Positions 1 through 6,298 are shown, numbered from the stretch's first letter. The stretch is DNA of 8,309 nucleotides from Gammaproteobacteria bacterium (GCA_029861795.1 JAOTYS010000191.1:1-8309); one strand, 5' to 3'. Notes: generated by a model not told the origin, from the sequence alone. Numbers and translations are program-made.

Positions 1-1
1 C

Positions 2-784
2 GCTCTGCTTGCCGCGGGAGGTGTGATCGTGGCGGTGGATGCGGTGTTAGAAGGTCGCGTGAACAATGCCTATGCGTTGGTGCGTCCACCTGGTCATCAC
101 GCCGAGGCGAGTTGGGGTAGAGGATTCTGTATTTTTGGCAATGCGGTTATCGCGATCCTACACGCCATGTCTGAACATGGAATCAGGCGTGTTGCCACCG
201 TGGATTGGGATGTGCATCACGGTAACGGTACGCAGAAAGCGTTTTATCGCAATTCCAAGGTGCTCACTATCTCTGTTCACCAGGATCGTAACTATCCCAA
301 AAATAGTGGTTTTCTCGACGAGAGTGGAGAAGCAGAGGGCGAGGGTTACAACGTCAACGTACCACTGCCTCCGGGGTCAGGCCGTGAAGCCTATCTAGCT
401 GCATTCCGGCGTGTGGTCGCCCCGGCGCTACGAAAGTTCAAGCCCGAATTAATAGTAGTGCCTTCGGGCTTCGATGGTTGTGCATATGATCCGTTGGGAC
501 GCATGATGGTGAGCAGCGAGACGTTTCGCAAAATGGCTGAAATGGTAAAAGGCTTAGCTGAGGAACTTTGCGATGGCCGGCTGGTGTTGTGCCATGAGGG
601 TGGATACTCCGTGGCCTACGTTCCATTCTGCGGGTTAGCGGTACTTGAAGCGTTGTCCGGCAAGGCTTCGGGTGTGAGCGATCCTTATCTGGCAGCGATT
701 GAGAGCATGGGTGGCCATGAGCTCTATCCGCATCAGCAGGCGGTGATCGAACAGGCCGAATCCTTAGTGGCAAAGATTCGCTGA
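2..784 (+). CDS. Histone deacetylase-like amidohydrolase (class II), 5' partial
   Basis: This is a zinc hydrolase of the arginase/deacetylase fold, which removes acyl groups from acyl-amines such as acetyl-lysine or acetylpolyamines. The frame is open back to the window edge and reads ALLAAGG before the GTG at 23, which matches conserved family sequence. That GTG is therefore internal and the gene begins upstream. Numbering from it, the visible motifs are RPPGHHA (catalytic His25/His26), VDWDVHHGNGT (zinc ligands Asp63 and His65), PSGFD (zinc ligand Asp151) followed by DPLGRM, and HEGGYS (transition-state Tyr196). The 88-residue spacing between the two zinc Asp residues and the DPLxRM/EGGYS pattern fit bacterial class IIb HDAH-like enzymes of about 370 residues, so roughly 110-120 residues are missing. 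All catalytic residues are intact and the enzyme should be active. The physiological substrate cannot be read from the sequence. A REP-like hairpin begins 11 bp after the stop. Confidence 0.93.
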   Translation, partial: ALLAAGGVIVAVDAVLEGRVNNAYALVRPPGHHAEASWGRGFCIFGNAVIAILHAMSEHGIRRVATVDWDVHHGNGTQKAFYRNSKVLTISVHQDRNYPKNSGFLDESGEAEGEGYNVNVPLPPGSGREAYLAAFRRVVAPALRKFKPELIVVPSGFDGCAYDPLGRMMVSSETFRKMAEMVKGLAEELCDGRLVLCHEGGYSVAYVPFCGLAVLEALSGKASGVSDPYLAAIESMGGHELYPHQQAVIEQAESLVAKIR

Positions 785-794
785 AAACTACTAT

Positions 795-820
795 GTGCGT
801 CTGAAGACGCACCTACAAAC
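795..820 (+). repeat. REP-like hairpin, copy 1
   Basis: The core GTGCGTCTGAAGACGCAC (795-812) is a perfect 8-bp stem around GA, followed by CTACAAAC. It recurs at 978-1003 with 22 of 26 bases identical. Read on the minus strand it starts GTAGGTGCGTCT, which resembles GTAGG-headed REP elements. It lies 11 bp after the stop of the deacetylase-like gene and could form a 3' hairpin on that mRNA. There is no T-tract after it. Confidence 0.75.
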
Positions 821-902
821 AAAGGCTACGATCAGGTTGCAAAGCTATGTCATCATGGTGCACTTGCTCGGGCGGTTACGATTAGATTCGAAGCTATCTG
901 AG

Positions 903-954
903 GTTCGCCTTCAGGGGAATGCGAGTTGTCGTCGCACCTGGAAGGCGCTCCTAC
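903..954 (-). repeat. REP-like element with GTAGGAGC head (minus)
   Basis: On the minus strand this begins GTAGGAGCGCCTTC (954 downward) and ends in GAAGGCGAAC (912-903). The GCGCCTTC head and the GAAGGCGAAC tail are complementary over GCCTTC/GAAGGC, so it can fold as one long imperfect stem. The head motif matches the GTAGGAGC plus palindrome pattern of REP sequences in gammaproteobacteria. The outer boundaries are approximate. Confidence 0.6.
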
Positions 955-977
955 GGTACTTTCCCTTGAGAGCCGCT

Positions 978-1003
978 GTACGCCTAAAGACGTACCTACA
1001 AAC
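978..1003 (+). repeat. REP-like hairpin, copy 2
   Basis: This is a second copy of the 795-820 element: core GTACGCCTAAAGACGTAC followed by the same CTACAAAC. Four bases differ from copy 1. Two of them are the paired positions 3 and 16 of the palindrome (G-C in copy 1, A-T here), so that pair has covaried and the stem is kept. One further change makes a mismatch in the stem, and the last lies in the central loop. Confidence 0.72.
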
Positions 1004-1058
1004 CCATAGCAGGTGTGGTTTCGCCGTCAGGCGAACGACTTGCGACGATCACATCCCT

Positions 1059-1079
1059 GTAGGAGCAGCATCTCGCTGC
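1059..1079 (+). repeat. GTAGGAGC-headed REP-like element
   Basis: GTAGGAGC at 1059-1066 runs into a short hairpin, GCAGC (1065-1069), loop ATCTC, GCTGC (1075-1079). A palindrome with a GTAGGAGC head is the usual REP layout in several gammaproteobacteria. It faces the minus-strand copy at 947-954, so the two form a BIME-like inverted pair. Confidence 0.65.
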
Positions 1080-1085
1080 GCTATG

Positions 1086-1120
1086 TGTCATCCTGAGACG
1101 CGTAGCGACGAAGGATCTTA
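1086..1120 (+). repeat. TGTCATCCTGAG...GAAGGATCT dispersed repeat
   Basis: The unit starts TGTCATCCTGAG (1086-1097) and ends AAGGATCTTA (1111-1120), with ATCCT and AGGAT forming the outer inverted repeat and a CG-rich centre. Repeats with this start and end are widespread in bacterial genomes as extragenic elements. I recognise it from its characteristic ends. It lies 28 bp beyond the stop of the minus-strand SH3/anchor gene and could fold in that gene's 3' trailer. Confidence 0.65.
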
Positions 1121-1147
1121 TCCTGTGCGCCCAGGGGAAGACGGTGT

Positions 1148-1816
1148 CTAAAATTCGCCCCAGCCTCTTCTTCGTCGCCAGCGGATTTTCGGGATGACCA
1201 GACCGATGATTATTCCAAGGAGAACGACACCTGCACCGCGGACAAACCATTGTTGTTGAGAGTTGTTCCTAAGATTCTGATTCTCCGCCTGTAAAGAATC
1301 CTTTTCTCTGACAAGCGTGCTCATGGCCTCTTTGAGGGTTTGGTTTTCTTCATCGATCGACAAGGTGCTGGCCGCGGTCTGGCGAATTGTTTTTAGCTCT
1401 TCAGTTTGGAGGTTATTCTCTTGTTTGAGCCTGTCGACAGTGTTCTGTAGGATATCAATCTGAGCGAGCTCTATCTCAAGCTTCTCGTTCTCGCGCTCCA
1501 ATTCCTTCATGCGTTGCCGCACAGTGGTGAGTTGCTCACGCGCGCTGGGTTCACCCATTAAGTAGCGGGTCAACACCCACCCTTCTTCACCCCCTGGCTC
1601 TCGCACGCGACTGTATCCCTTGCCATCGTCGACATCGAGCACATTGACTGCAGTACCGCTTTTCAAGATCCGTACAATCTTCTTATCCTTTGCCGGGCCC
1701 GTTCGCATAGTGATCTCTAAGTCGTCGCTCACATAACGGGTCTGTGCGAAAGCGGCGCAGGAAAACAAGAGGCCGCCACACAACAGTAAGCGGATTGCTA
1801 AGTTGTTGTTGGTCAC
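1148..1816 (-). CDS. YgiM-like SH3-domain, membrane-anchored protein (TIGR04211 type)
   Basis: The domain order matches E. coli YgiM: an N-terminal signal peptide (residues about 1-25, hydrophobic core at 7-22, likely cleavage AFA-QT), a bacterial SH3b domain (about 26-90, starting TRYVSDDLEITMRTGP and including GEEGWVLTRYL), a long charged coiled coil (about 91-187), then a C-terminal membrane segment (about 191-208) and a basic tail (RWRRRR). The length of 222 residues is close to YgiM's 206. It should sit at the inner membrane with the SH3 and coil in the periplasm. The molecular function of the family is not settled. The start is GTG at 1816: no ATG precedes it before an in-frame stop, and the signal peptide follows directly. 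I see no good Shine-Dalgarno sequence. It converges on the deacetylase-like gene. Confidence 0.88.
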   Translation of the reverse strand: MTNNNLAIRLLLCGGLLFSCAAFAQTRYVSDDLEITMRTGPAKDKKIVRILKSGTAVNVLDVDDGKGYSRVREPGGEEGWVLTRYLMGEPSAREQLTTVRQRMKELERENEKLEIELAQIDILQNTVDRLKQENNLQTEELKTIRQTAASTLSIDEENQTLKEAMSTLVREKDSLQAENQNLRNNSQQQWFVRGAGVVLLGIIIGLVIPKIRWRRRRGWGEF

Positions 1817-1872
1817 GAGAGTCCAGCCACAGCAGGTGATCTCGGATAATAGGTCAGATTAGGCTTGCGAAT

Positions 1873-1885
1873 CCATCGCCGATGG
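1873..1885. promoter_or_regulatory. Perfect 13-nt dyad upstream of the SH3/anchor gene
   Basis: CCATCG-C-CGATGG is a perfect inverted repeat with a single central base. The spacing is too tight for an RNA hairpin, so a dimeric protein site is more likely than a terminator. It lies about 57 bp upstream of the GTG start of the SH3/anchor gene. A possible -10 (TATTAT on minus, 1851-1846) lies between them, but I see no convincing -35. The regulator is unknown. Confidence 0.3.
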
Positions 1886-1928
1886 TCTGGTTGCGCTAGT
1901 CATACCATCCGGGCAAGCTGAGCATTTA

Positions 1929-2825
1929 TTAGCTGTAAGGCGTCTGTTGTCGCGGTGGTACATCCAATATCTCGGCGGCGCGGTCTGGTTCCACTATGTC
2001 GGCACCGAGTTCGCGAACGATCCTGACCGCTTTTTCGACAAGCTGTCCGTTGGTTCCAAACTCACCCTTGGCCAGATACAGGTTGTCCTCCAGGCCAACG
2101 CGGACATGCCCACCCAGCGCCACCGCCTGGGCCACCATGGGAAATTCCCAACGAGATATGCCAAAGGCCGACCAGTTGGCATTTTCGGGCAACAGATTGC
2201 GCATCACGGTCATTATCTCAGTGGTTGCCGGCGAGGCGTGCGGTATTCCGAGGCAAAGCTGAAACATCGAAGGCGACTCGACCAAGCCTTGGTCGATCAT
2301 TGTCTTGGCAAACATGATATGGCCTGGCTCAAAGCACTCGATCTCAGGTTTTACGCCGAGCTCTTTGATTGTTTTCGCCATGATGCGTAAATGCTCTGGG
2401 GTATTCATGAAAACATGCTCGCCGAAATTGAATGTGCCGACGTCCAGCGTGCAAATATCCGGACGCAGCTCTTCCACGTGAAGCATGCGCTCCGCCGGCG
2501 ATTTAAGCGTGGTCCCCGGGCCTCCCAGCGCCGGATTATTCTCTGAGGGAACGTAACGGGCGCCTTCGCCGGTGGTGAGATTAACAAGGATATCGCTACC
2601 GCTTTCGCGGATTCTTTCAAACACTTCGCGAAATAGCGCGGGATCCCCGGTTCGTTCCCCAGTGTCGGGGTCGCGCACGTGGATATGAGCGATGGCTGCA
2701 CCTGCACTACGTGCTTCCAGACACGCATCCGCAATCTGCTTCGGCGTGATTGGGAAATTAGGGTGTTTATGAAAGTTACTGTGACCGCCGGTTACTGCGC
2801 ATGTCACGATGACTTCTTGGCTCAC
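1929..2825 (-). CDS. Beta-keto acid cleavage enzyme (BKACE/DUF849; Kce/CdhC-like)
   Basis: BKACE enzymes are zinc-dependent. They condense a beta-keto acid with acetyl-CoA and cleave it to acetoacetate and a new acyl-CoA; Kce does this in lysine fermentation and CdhC does it with 3-dehydrocarnitine. The protein has 298 residues, a full TIM-barrel length for the family. It opens with VIVTCAVTGG, has zinc ligands His47 and His49 in AHIHVRDP, a VNLTTGEGARY loop (81-91), LCLGIPHASPA (191-200), and VRVGLEDNLYLAKGEFGTNG (241-260). The last contains Arg242, zinc ligand Glu246 and Asp247, spaced as Arg226/Glu230/Asp231 are in Kce. The start is GTG at 2825, chosen because GAGGAG (2838-2833) lies 7 nt upstream. 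The substrate cannot be assigned from sequence. Dehydrocarnitine is one candidate, given the thioesterase at 6427. No dedicated partner gene is adjacent. Confidence 0.9.
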   Translation of the reverse strand: MSQEVIVTCAVTGGHSNFHKHPNFPITPKQIADACLEARSAGAAIAHIHVRDPDTGERTGDPALFREVFERIRESGSDILVNLTTGEGARYVPSENNPALGGPGTTLKSPAERMLHVEELRPDICTLDVGTFNFGEHVFMNTPEHLRIMAKTIKELGVKPEIECFEPGHIMFAKTMIDQGLVESPSMFQLCLGIPHASPATTEIMTVMRNLLPENANWSAFGISRWEFPMVAQAVALGGHVRVGLEDNLYLAKGEFGTNGQLVEKAVRIVRELGADIVEPDRAAEILDVPPRQQTPYS

Positions 2826-2832
2826 GGTAGTA

Positions 2833-2838
2833 CTCCTC
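2833..2838 (-). promoter_or_regulatory. Ribosome binding site of the BKACE gene
   Basis: GAGGAG on the minus strand sits 7 nt before the GTG at 2825. It is the strongest Shine-Dalgarno in the window and settles the GTG as the start. Confidence 0.75.
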
Positions 2839-2875
2839 GGGTCGCTTCGGCGCTACAGACTACGCCTATCTTCAC

Positions 2876-2896
2876 GGCTGTACCAGGCTGTCACCA
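2876..2896. repeat. Short imperfect tandem repeat upstream of the BKACE gene
   Basis: GGCTGTACCA (2876-2885) is followed at once by GGCTGTCACCA (2886-2896), the same unit with one extra base. It lies 51-71 bp upstream of the BKACE start, inside the 178-bp gap to the ATPase gene, and might be a tandem operator. No clear sigma70 promoter stands out in this gap. It may be chance. Confidence 0.3.
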
Positions 2897-3003
2897 ACAG
2901 TATGAACCACCGCGAGATCGAGTCGAAAAGTTGCCCCATCAATGACTTGAAACGATCCTCCCTTGATTCGTGTGTTGTTCAAGCCATGCCGGAGTCGGGC
3001 GGT

Positions 3004-4965
3004 TTACAGCAGCGAGTTCGCCCACAAGAATACGTTTGCGAACCGATCCCGTGTCTGCTTGGACAAATGGGGCTTGAGCGAGTCCACGTTTGCCACCAAA
3101 TATCGAGCCACCCTGAAACGACTGAACCTTGCGCTGTGCTGCAATGGATAGGTGTGAAAATAATTCTGTAGTCTCAGAAGGATCGGAGAAGTACTAGGGC
3201 TTAGCTCGGATTCCGAGACTGGTTTTTGTAGCAGATTTTCGTACGCTGCATTGACCAACCGGAGATAGAAATCGGTCTCGAACATATCCTCCATATCTGC
3301 TTCATCAGTTATGGCAAAGTCAGCGAAACGCAATATGTGTCCCTTTCGCAGAAGCCGCTTGGTTTGGGGATCTTGTTCAGATTTTTCGTCCTGGTGATTG
3401 GCCCCCAGCAGCGTGGCCAACTTAATGTCCTGGCGGGAGCTTAACAACGAGATAAAAGTGATTATTTGATCTATTCCGCTCACCGGCGTGATGGTCCACT
3501 CGGGACTGAGTCCCGGGCGACCGTCTTCCTCAACCAAATCGGACATCGCTTGGAAGTAAAGCAGCTCCGCAATATCTTCCACGACCAAACTGTTTCGGCC
3601 CGCAAACAGCGAATCGTAGATGTCATAGCCGAGCGCCCCAAGCAGTGGAAACAAACTATCTGAGCTTGCCTTTGAGAAGTCTGAGAGGACTTTTGTGCCT
3701 TGAGTGTCTGGCGCATATCCCTCGTCAACATCTGGACTCTCGTCTTCCACGATGCGAACCCGACCCATGTGTTTGCGGTCCACCATAAACGGTGAATGCG
3801 AGGTGTAAATGAGTTGATGGTTTGGCGCGAGTTCATCGTCGAAGTAACGCAGTAAATCTTGCTGTGCCTTGGCGTGTAGCGACATGCCGGGTTCGTCGAG
3901 CAGTAGAATGAGAGGGTCATCGCTGGTCTGTAGCTGGGCGTACCACGCCAGAAATGAGAAGAACCACAGAAAACCCTTAGAACGTTCGCCAAGGTGGGTA
4001 CTTACCATGTGTTTTGAGTCATAGATGCCGGCCCAGATGTTGGTGCCTTCGCGCATACCTTCCGGATCACCCGGATGACCTGGGCGTACGTCAAATCGGA
4101 TCTTTAAGTGTTGGTTCTGTGACCAGTACTTCAACATTTTTTTGCTTAGATGAAACCCGGCTCCCTCCAACTTATTGACCAATTGCTGTGTTCTCTTCGG
4201 GTTGAGTAATTGATCCAGATGGAGACGCGCTTGCTGGATCAACCCAAGCATGGGAAAGTCTGACGGCCTGAGTTCTCCGCTGCGAGCTCTTTGCTGCAGG
4301 GCCTCGAGGTTCTCGTAGCCGTTCATCAAATAGAACTCGTCGAAGTACACGAATTTCGGAACTTTTGGGCGGATGTGATTGAGATAAATATACCGGTCCA
4401 AACCCACATCCTGGATCTCGGCGGTGGTTCTGATAAGGTTGTCTATCTCCTCCGACGAGCTATTAGTTCGAGCAAGCTCTAGCACTTCTAGGAACGATTT
4501 GCAGTTTGAAAACTCGCTCGCAGTGTCCGAGGAGAGCTGAGCCCTCGCCAGGAAATGTTGCAGTGCATTGGTCTCATTGACCTCTAAACGAAAAGTCCTC
4601 TTGTTTGAATAGCCGTTCCACAGTGTGACTTGGTTCGTAGAGAGAACATCGGGTCCAAATTCCTGGTGGAGGCTTTCAAGGTCATTGGGCTCTAGGTCGA
4701 ATGCGGCACATACTACTTTGGCAGGTTTGCGTTCTCCGGACTCAACCGCATACTCATAGTCGTCCAATGCGGCGCGGGGGAAGTCTTCGGTATAGTCGTA
4801 AGTGCTGTCGGACTCCAAAATCGGATTCAGTCGATACAGCGCTTGCAACAGAGCGGTCTTGCCGGCCTCATTTTTTCCGATCAAGCAGGTAATTGCTCCC
4901 ACCCGAACCGGACCTGAGTGATGGATGCTTTGGAAGTTGAATATTTCTACTTCAGTGAGTTTCAT
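3004..4965 (-). CDS. OLD-like ATPase with degenerate TOPRIM-like region
   Basis: This is an SMC/RecF-type ABC ATPase of 653 residues. It has Walker A GKNEAGKT (30-37) after the typical MKLTEVEIFNFQSI start, and an ABC-signature-like HLGERSKGFLWFFSFL (324-339). Walker B is LILLLDEPGMSLH (352-364), followed by a His switch YTSHSPFMVD (387-396). After about residue 440 comes a region matching OLD-family TOPRIM domains: the first acidic motif LVVED (460-464, Glu463), WTITPVSGIDQI, then ADMEDMF (556-562). The central strand that should carry the DxD pair reads LATLLGANHQD (516-526), so the metal-binding acids are missing or displaced. OLD proteins are nucleases, several of them in phage defence. 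Here ATPase function looks intact and nuclease function doubtful. The ATG at 4965 has only a weak GGA upstream. It lies 166 bp after the Fic gene on the same strand. No UvrD-type GajB helicase gene is beside it. Confidence 0.85.
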   Translation of the reverse strand: MKLTEVEIFNFQSIHHSGPVRVGAITCLIGKNEAGKTALLQALYRLNPILESDSTYDYTEDFPRAALDDYEYAVESGERKPAKVVCAAFDLEPNDLESLHQEFGPDVLSTNQVTLWNGYSNKRTFRLEVNETNALQHFLARAQLSSDTASEFSNCKSFLEVLELARTNSSSEEIDNLIRTTAEIQDVGLDRYIYLNHIRPKVPKFVYFDEFYLMNGYENLEALQQRARSGELRPSDFPMLGLIQQARLHLDQLLNPKRTQQLVNKLEGAGFHLSKKMLKYWSQNQHLKIRFDVRPGHPGDPEGMREGTNIWAGIYDSKHMVSTHLGERSKGFLWFFSFLAWYAQLQTSDDPLILLLDEPGMSLHAKAQQDLLRYFDDELAPNHQLIYTSHSPFMVDRKHMGRVRIVEDESPDVDEGYAPDTQGTKVLSDFSKASSDSLFPLLGALGYDIYDSLFAGRNSLVVEDIAELLYFQAMSDLVEEDGRPGLSPEWTITPVSGIDQIITFISLLSSRQDIKLATLLGANHQDEKSEQDPQTKRLLRKGHILRFADFAITDEADMEDMFETDFYLRLVNAAYENLLQKPVSESELSPSTSPILLRLQNYFHTYPLQHSARFSRFRVARYLVANVDSLKPHLSKQTRDRFANVFLWANSLL

Positions 4966-5048
4966 GTTTATTCCGTTATTGAAGTATGGCTTGGACGGGT
5001 GGTGCGGTTTCGCGTGTTCCGGAAGCGCTCGTAGACGGAAGGGATCAG

Positions 5049-5054
5049 ATTATA
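5049..5054 (-). promoter_or_regulatory. Possible -10 box for the OLD-like ATPase gene
   Basis: The minus strand reads TATAAT exactly, 83 bp upstream of the ATPase ATG. The best -35 candidate is TGGGCG, 16 nt further upstream, which is poor and overlaps the GC-rich hairpin at 5069-5091. If real, the ATPase can be transcribed apart from the Fic gene. The evidence rests mainly on the perfect -10. Confidence 0.4.
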
Positions 5055-5068
5055 CCGTTTGAATGAGC

Positions 5069-5091
5069 CTCGCCCAGGCCTACGGGGCGAG
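5069..5091 (-). other. GC-rich hairpin between the Fic and ATPase genes
   Basis: CTCGCCC (5069-5075) pairs with GGGCGAG (5085-5091) across a 9-nt loop, giving a 7-bp stem made mostly of G-C pairs. It follows the Fic stop by about 40 bp in the transcribed (minus) direction. No T-run follows, so it is not a clear intrinsic terminator. It could stabilise the Fic transcript end or reduce read-through into the ATPase gene. Confidence 0.45.
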
Positions 5092-5131
5092 TGAAGGGCT
5101 CCAATGCCAACCCCTCCTGGCCTCTTTAGAT

Positions 5132-6298
5132 TCACAGAAGGGGTGCAGTCCCCTCGTTTAGTATTTCAAAGTATCGATTGTACACAAACAACCGGTTGCG
5201 TTGCTTTCCGGTTAATTCACGGACTATTTCGAGCTTCTCAAGATGCTTGAGGCAAGCCCTTATCGTTGGTTCGCTCAGCCCCAGGGCGTGGGCCGCTGCT
5301 GGTGCGGAAATGATTGGATTGGACTGCAACAGCTGGTGCATGCGATGTGTTGATGAGGCCGCCCGTCCGAGCCTGTCGATGTGGCGCCGGTCCTGCTTGA
5401 ACATGAAGCCGATCGCTAGCGCTGCCTTTGCAATCTTTGAGGCCGACTCTGCGATACCCTTAAGAAAAAAACTCACCCACTGCTCCCAATTACCTTCGGT
5501 GCGAACTCTAGTAAGGTGGTCGAAGTACAGCCGGCTGTGACCCTTGAAATAGCCGCTCAGACAAAGTATCGGATCGTCCATCACCCGTCCGGCGTAAAGC
5601 ACTATAAGTGCAAGCAGACGACCCAGTCGACCGTTGCCATCGGCAAAAGGACGTATGAGTTCGAGCTGTCCTTGGACCAGCGCAGCCTTAATCAATATCG
5701 ACCGTCGTTGTCGCTGATCTCGTAGGAATGTTTCCAGGTTTTGCATCAGGGCCGGCAGTCGCGCAGGAGGTGGAGGCAAATAGGACGCGGTGGCAGGCTC
5801 TGCTCCGCCCACGCACAACTGCTGATCACGAAAAGCAGTCGGTATATCGTCAGTTGGAGGGGATCTTGTCAGTTGTTGGTGCAGCTCCTGGAGCAACGCA
5901 GCCGATAGGGCGACTCCGTCCGCCAGTCGTGCAATCGCGTATTTTAGTGCGGCAACATAATTGGTGATGGCCCGAGCATCATCGGATGCTATTTCATTGG
6001 CTTCGTCACCGTGGAGCAGCAAGAAATCTTGGAAGGAATTCTCGGCACCTCCAATTTGGACAGACAATAACGCTTCCTTTCGTGTATAGAGATGAACGAA
6101 CGGCGCCCTTTCCGGCAGGTCCGCGACAATCCCATTCATACGCCCCAACTCATAACTCGCATGCTCCAATAAGGCGTGATGTCCCTGATCTAGCAATAGC
6201 GGAGGGGTGGGTGGCAGCGGCGGGGGGACAAACGCCCTATAGTCCTCACCGCCTAGGGTTGCGGTCACATAAGTGCCATGCCGCGATGAAGAGTGCAT
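5132..6298 (-). CDS. Fic-domain protein with altered catalytic motif and C-terminal winged helix
   Basis: Fic enzymes transfer AMP or related groups from nucleotides to target proteins. This 388-residue protein has the layout of the SoFic-like group. A Fic_N region (about 20-100) contains VPPPLPP and an LGRMNGI helix, and the Fic core spans about 110-285. The flap region runs FRDQQLCVGG to YLPPPP (156-178). A C-terminal winged helix (about 320-375) contains SAPAAAHALGLSEPTIRACL. The core motif reads IRPFADGNGRLGR (215-227), so the catalytic His of HPFxDGNGRxGR is Arg216 (codon CGT, one base from CAT), while Asp220, Asn222, Arg224 and Arg227 are kept. The usual inhibitory SSxIEG helix reads NSFQDF (87-92), with no Glu. 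AMP transfer is therefore doubtful, though nucleotide binding may remain. The start is ATG at 6298, without a strong SD. It is probably the first gene of a unit with the downstream ATPase. Confidence 0.9.
   Translation of the reverse strand: MHSSSRHGTYVTATLGGEDYRAFVPPPLPPTPPLLLDQGHHALLEHASYELGRMNGIVADLPERAPFVHLYTRKEALLSVQIGGAENSFQDFLLLHGDEANEIASDDARAITNYVAALKYAIARLADGVALSAALLQELHQQLTRSPPTDDIPTAFRDQQLCVGGAEPATASYLPPPPARLPALMQNLETFLRDQRQRRSILIKAALVQGQLELIRPFADGNGRLGRLLALIVLYAGRVMDDPILCLSGYFKGHSRLYFDHLTRVRTEGNWEQWVSFFLKGIAESASKIAKAALAIGFMFKQDRRHIDRLGRAASSTHRMHQLLQSNPIISAPAAAHALGLSEPTIRACLKHLEKLEIVRELTGKQRNRLFVYNRYFEILNEGTAPLL

Larger units (their letters stand above)
785..1147. repeat. Intergenic cluster of REP-like palindromes
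   Basis: This 363 bp stretch lies between two converging genes, and I see no credible gene in it. It holds at least six palindromic or repeated units: two copies of a 26-nt hairpin element, a pair of GTAGGAGC heads in opposite orientation (947-954 on minus, 1059-1066 on plus), a TTCGCC/GGCGAA hairpin at 1020-1035, and a TGTCATCCTGAG element. This composition is typical of bacterial extragenic palindrome (REP/BIME) clusters. They may act as bidirectional transcription stops or mRNA stabilisers for the two flanking genes. Confidence 0.8.

Noticed and set aside
23..25. GTG at 23 as the start of the deacetylase-like gene
   Set aside because: The frame is open upstream to the window edge and reads conserved family residues (ALLAAGG); about 110-120 N-terminal residues would otherwise be missing.
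795..1151. 118-codon open frame on plus through the REP cluster
   Set aside because: It is made of hairpin repeats, gives a low-complexity Arg/Thr-rich peptide with no recognisable domain, and has no SD; typical of chance frames in palindromic DNA.
996..1250. 84-codon minus frame across the repeats and the 3' end of the SH3/anchor gene
   Set aside because: It overlaps a well-supported gene in another frame and reads through repeat DNA; no domain seen.
2679..3171. Plus-strand open frames over the ATPase 3' end, the intergenic gap and the BKACE 5' end
   Set aside because: They run opposite to two confirmed genes, have no SD and show no recognisable domain.
3480..3992. 170-codon minus frame inside the ATPase gene
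   Set aside because: Out-of-frame shadow of the ATPase, whose own frame carries Walker B and the His switch through this stretch.
5069..5091. Intrinsic terminator after the Fic gene
   Set aside because: The stem is good, but no T-run follows on either strand, so I list it only as a hairpin.
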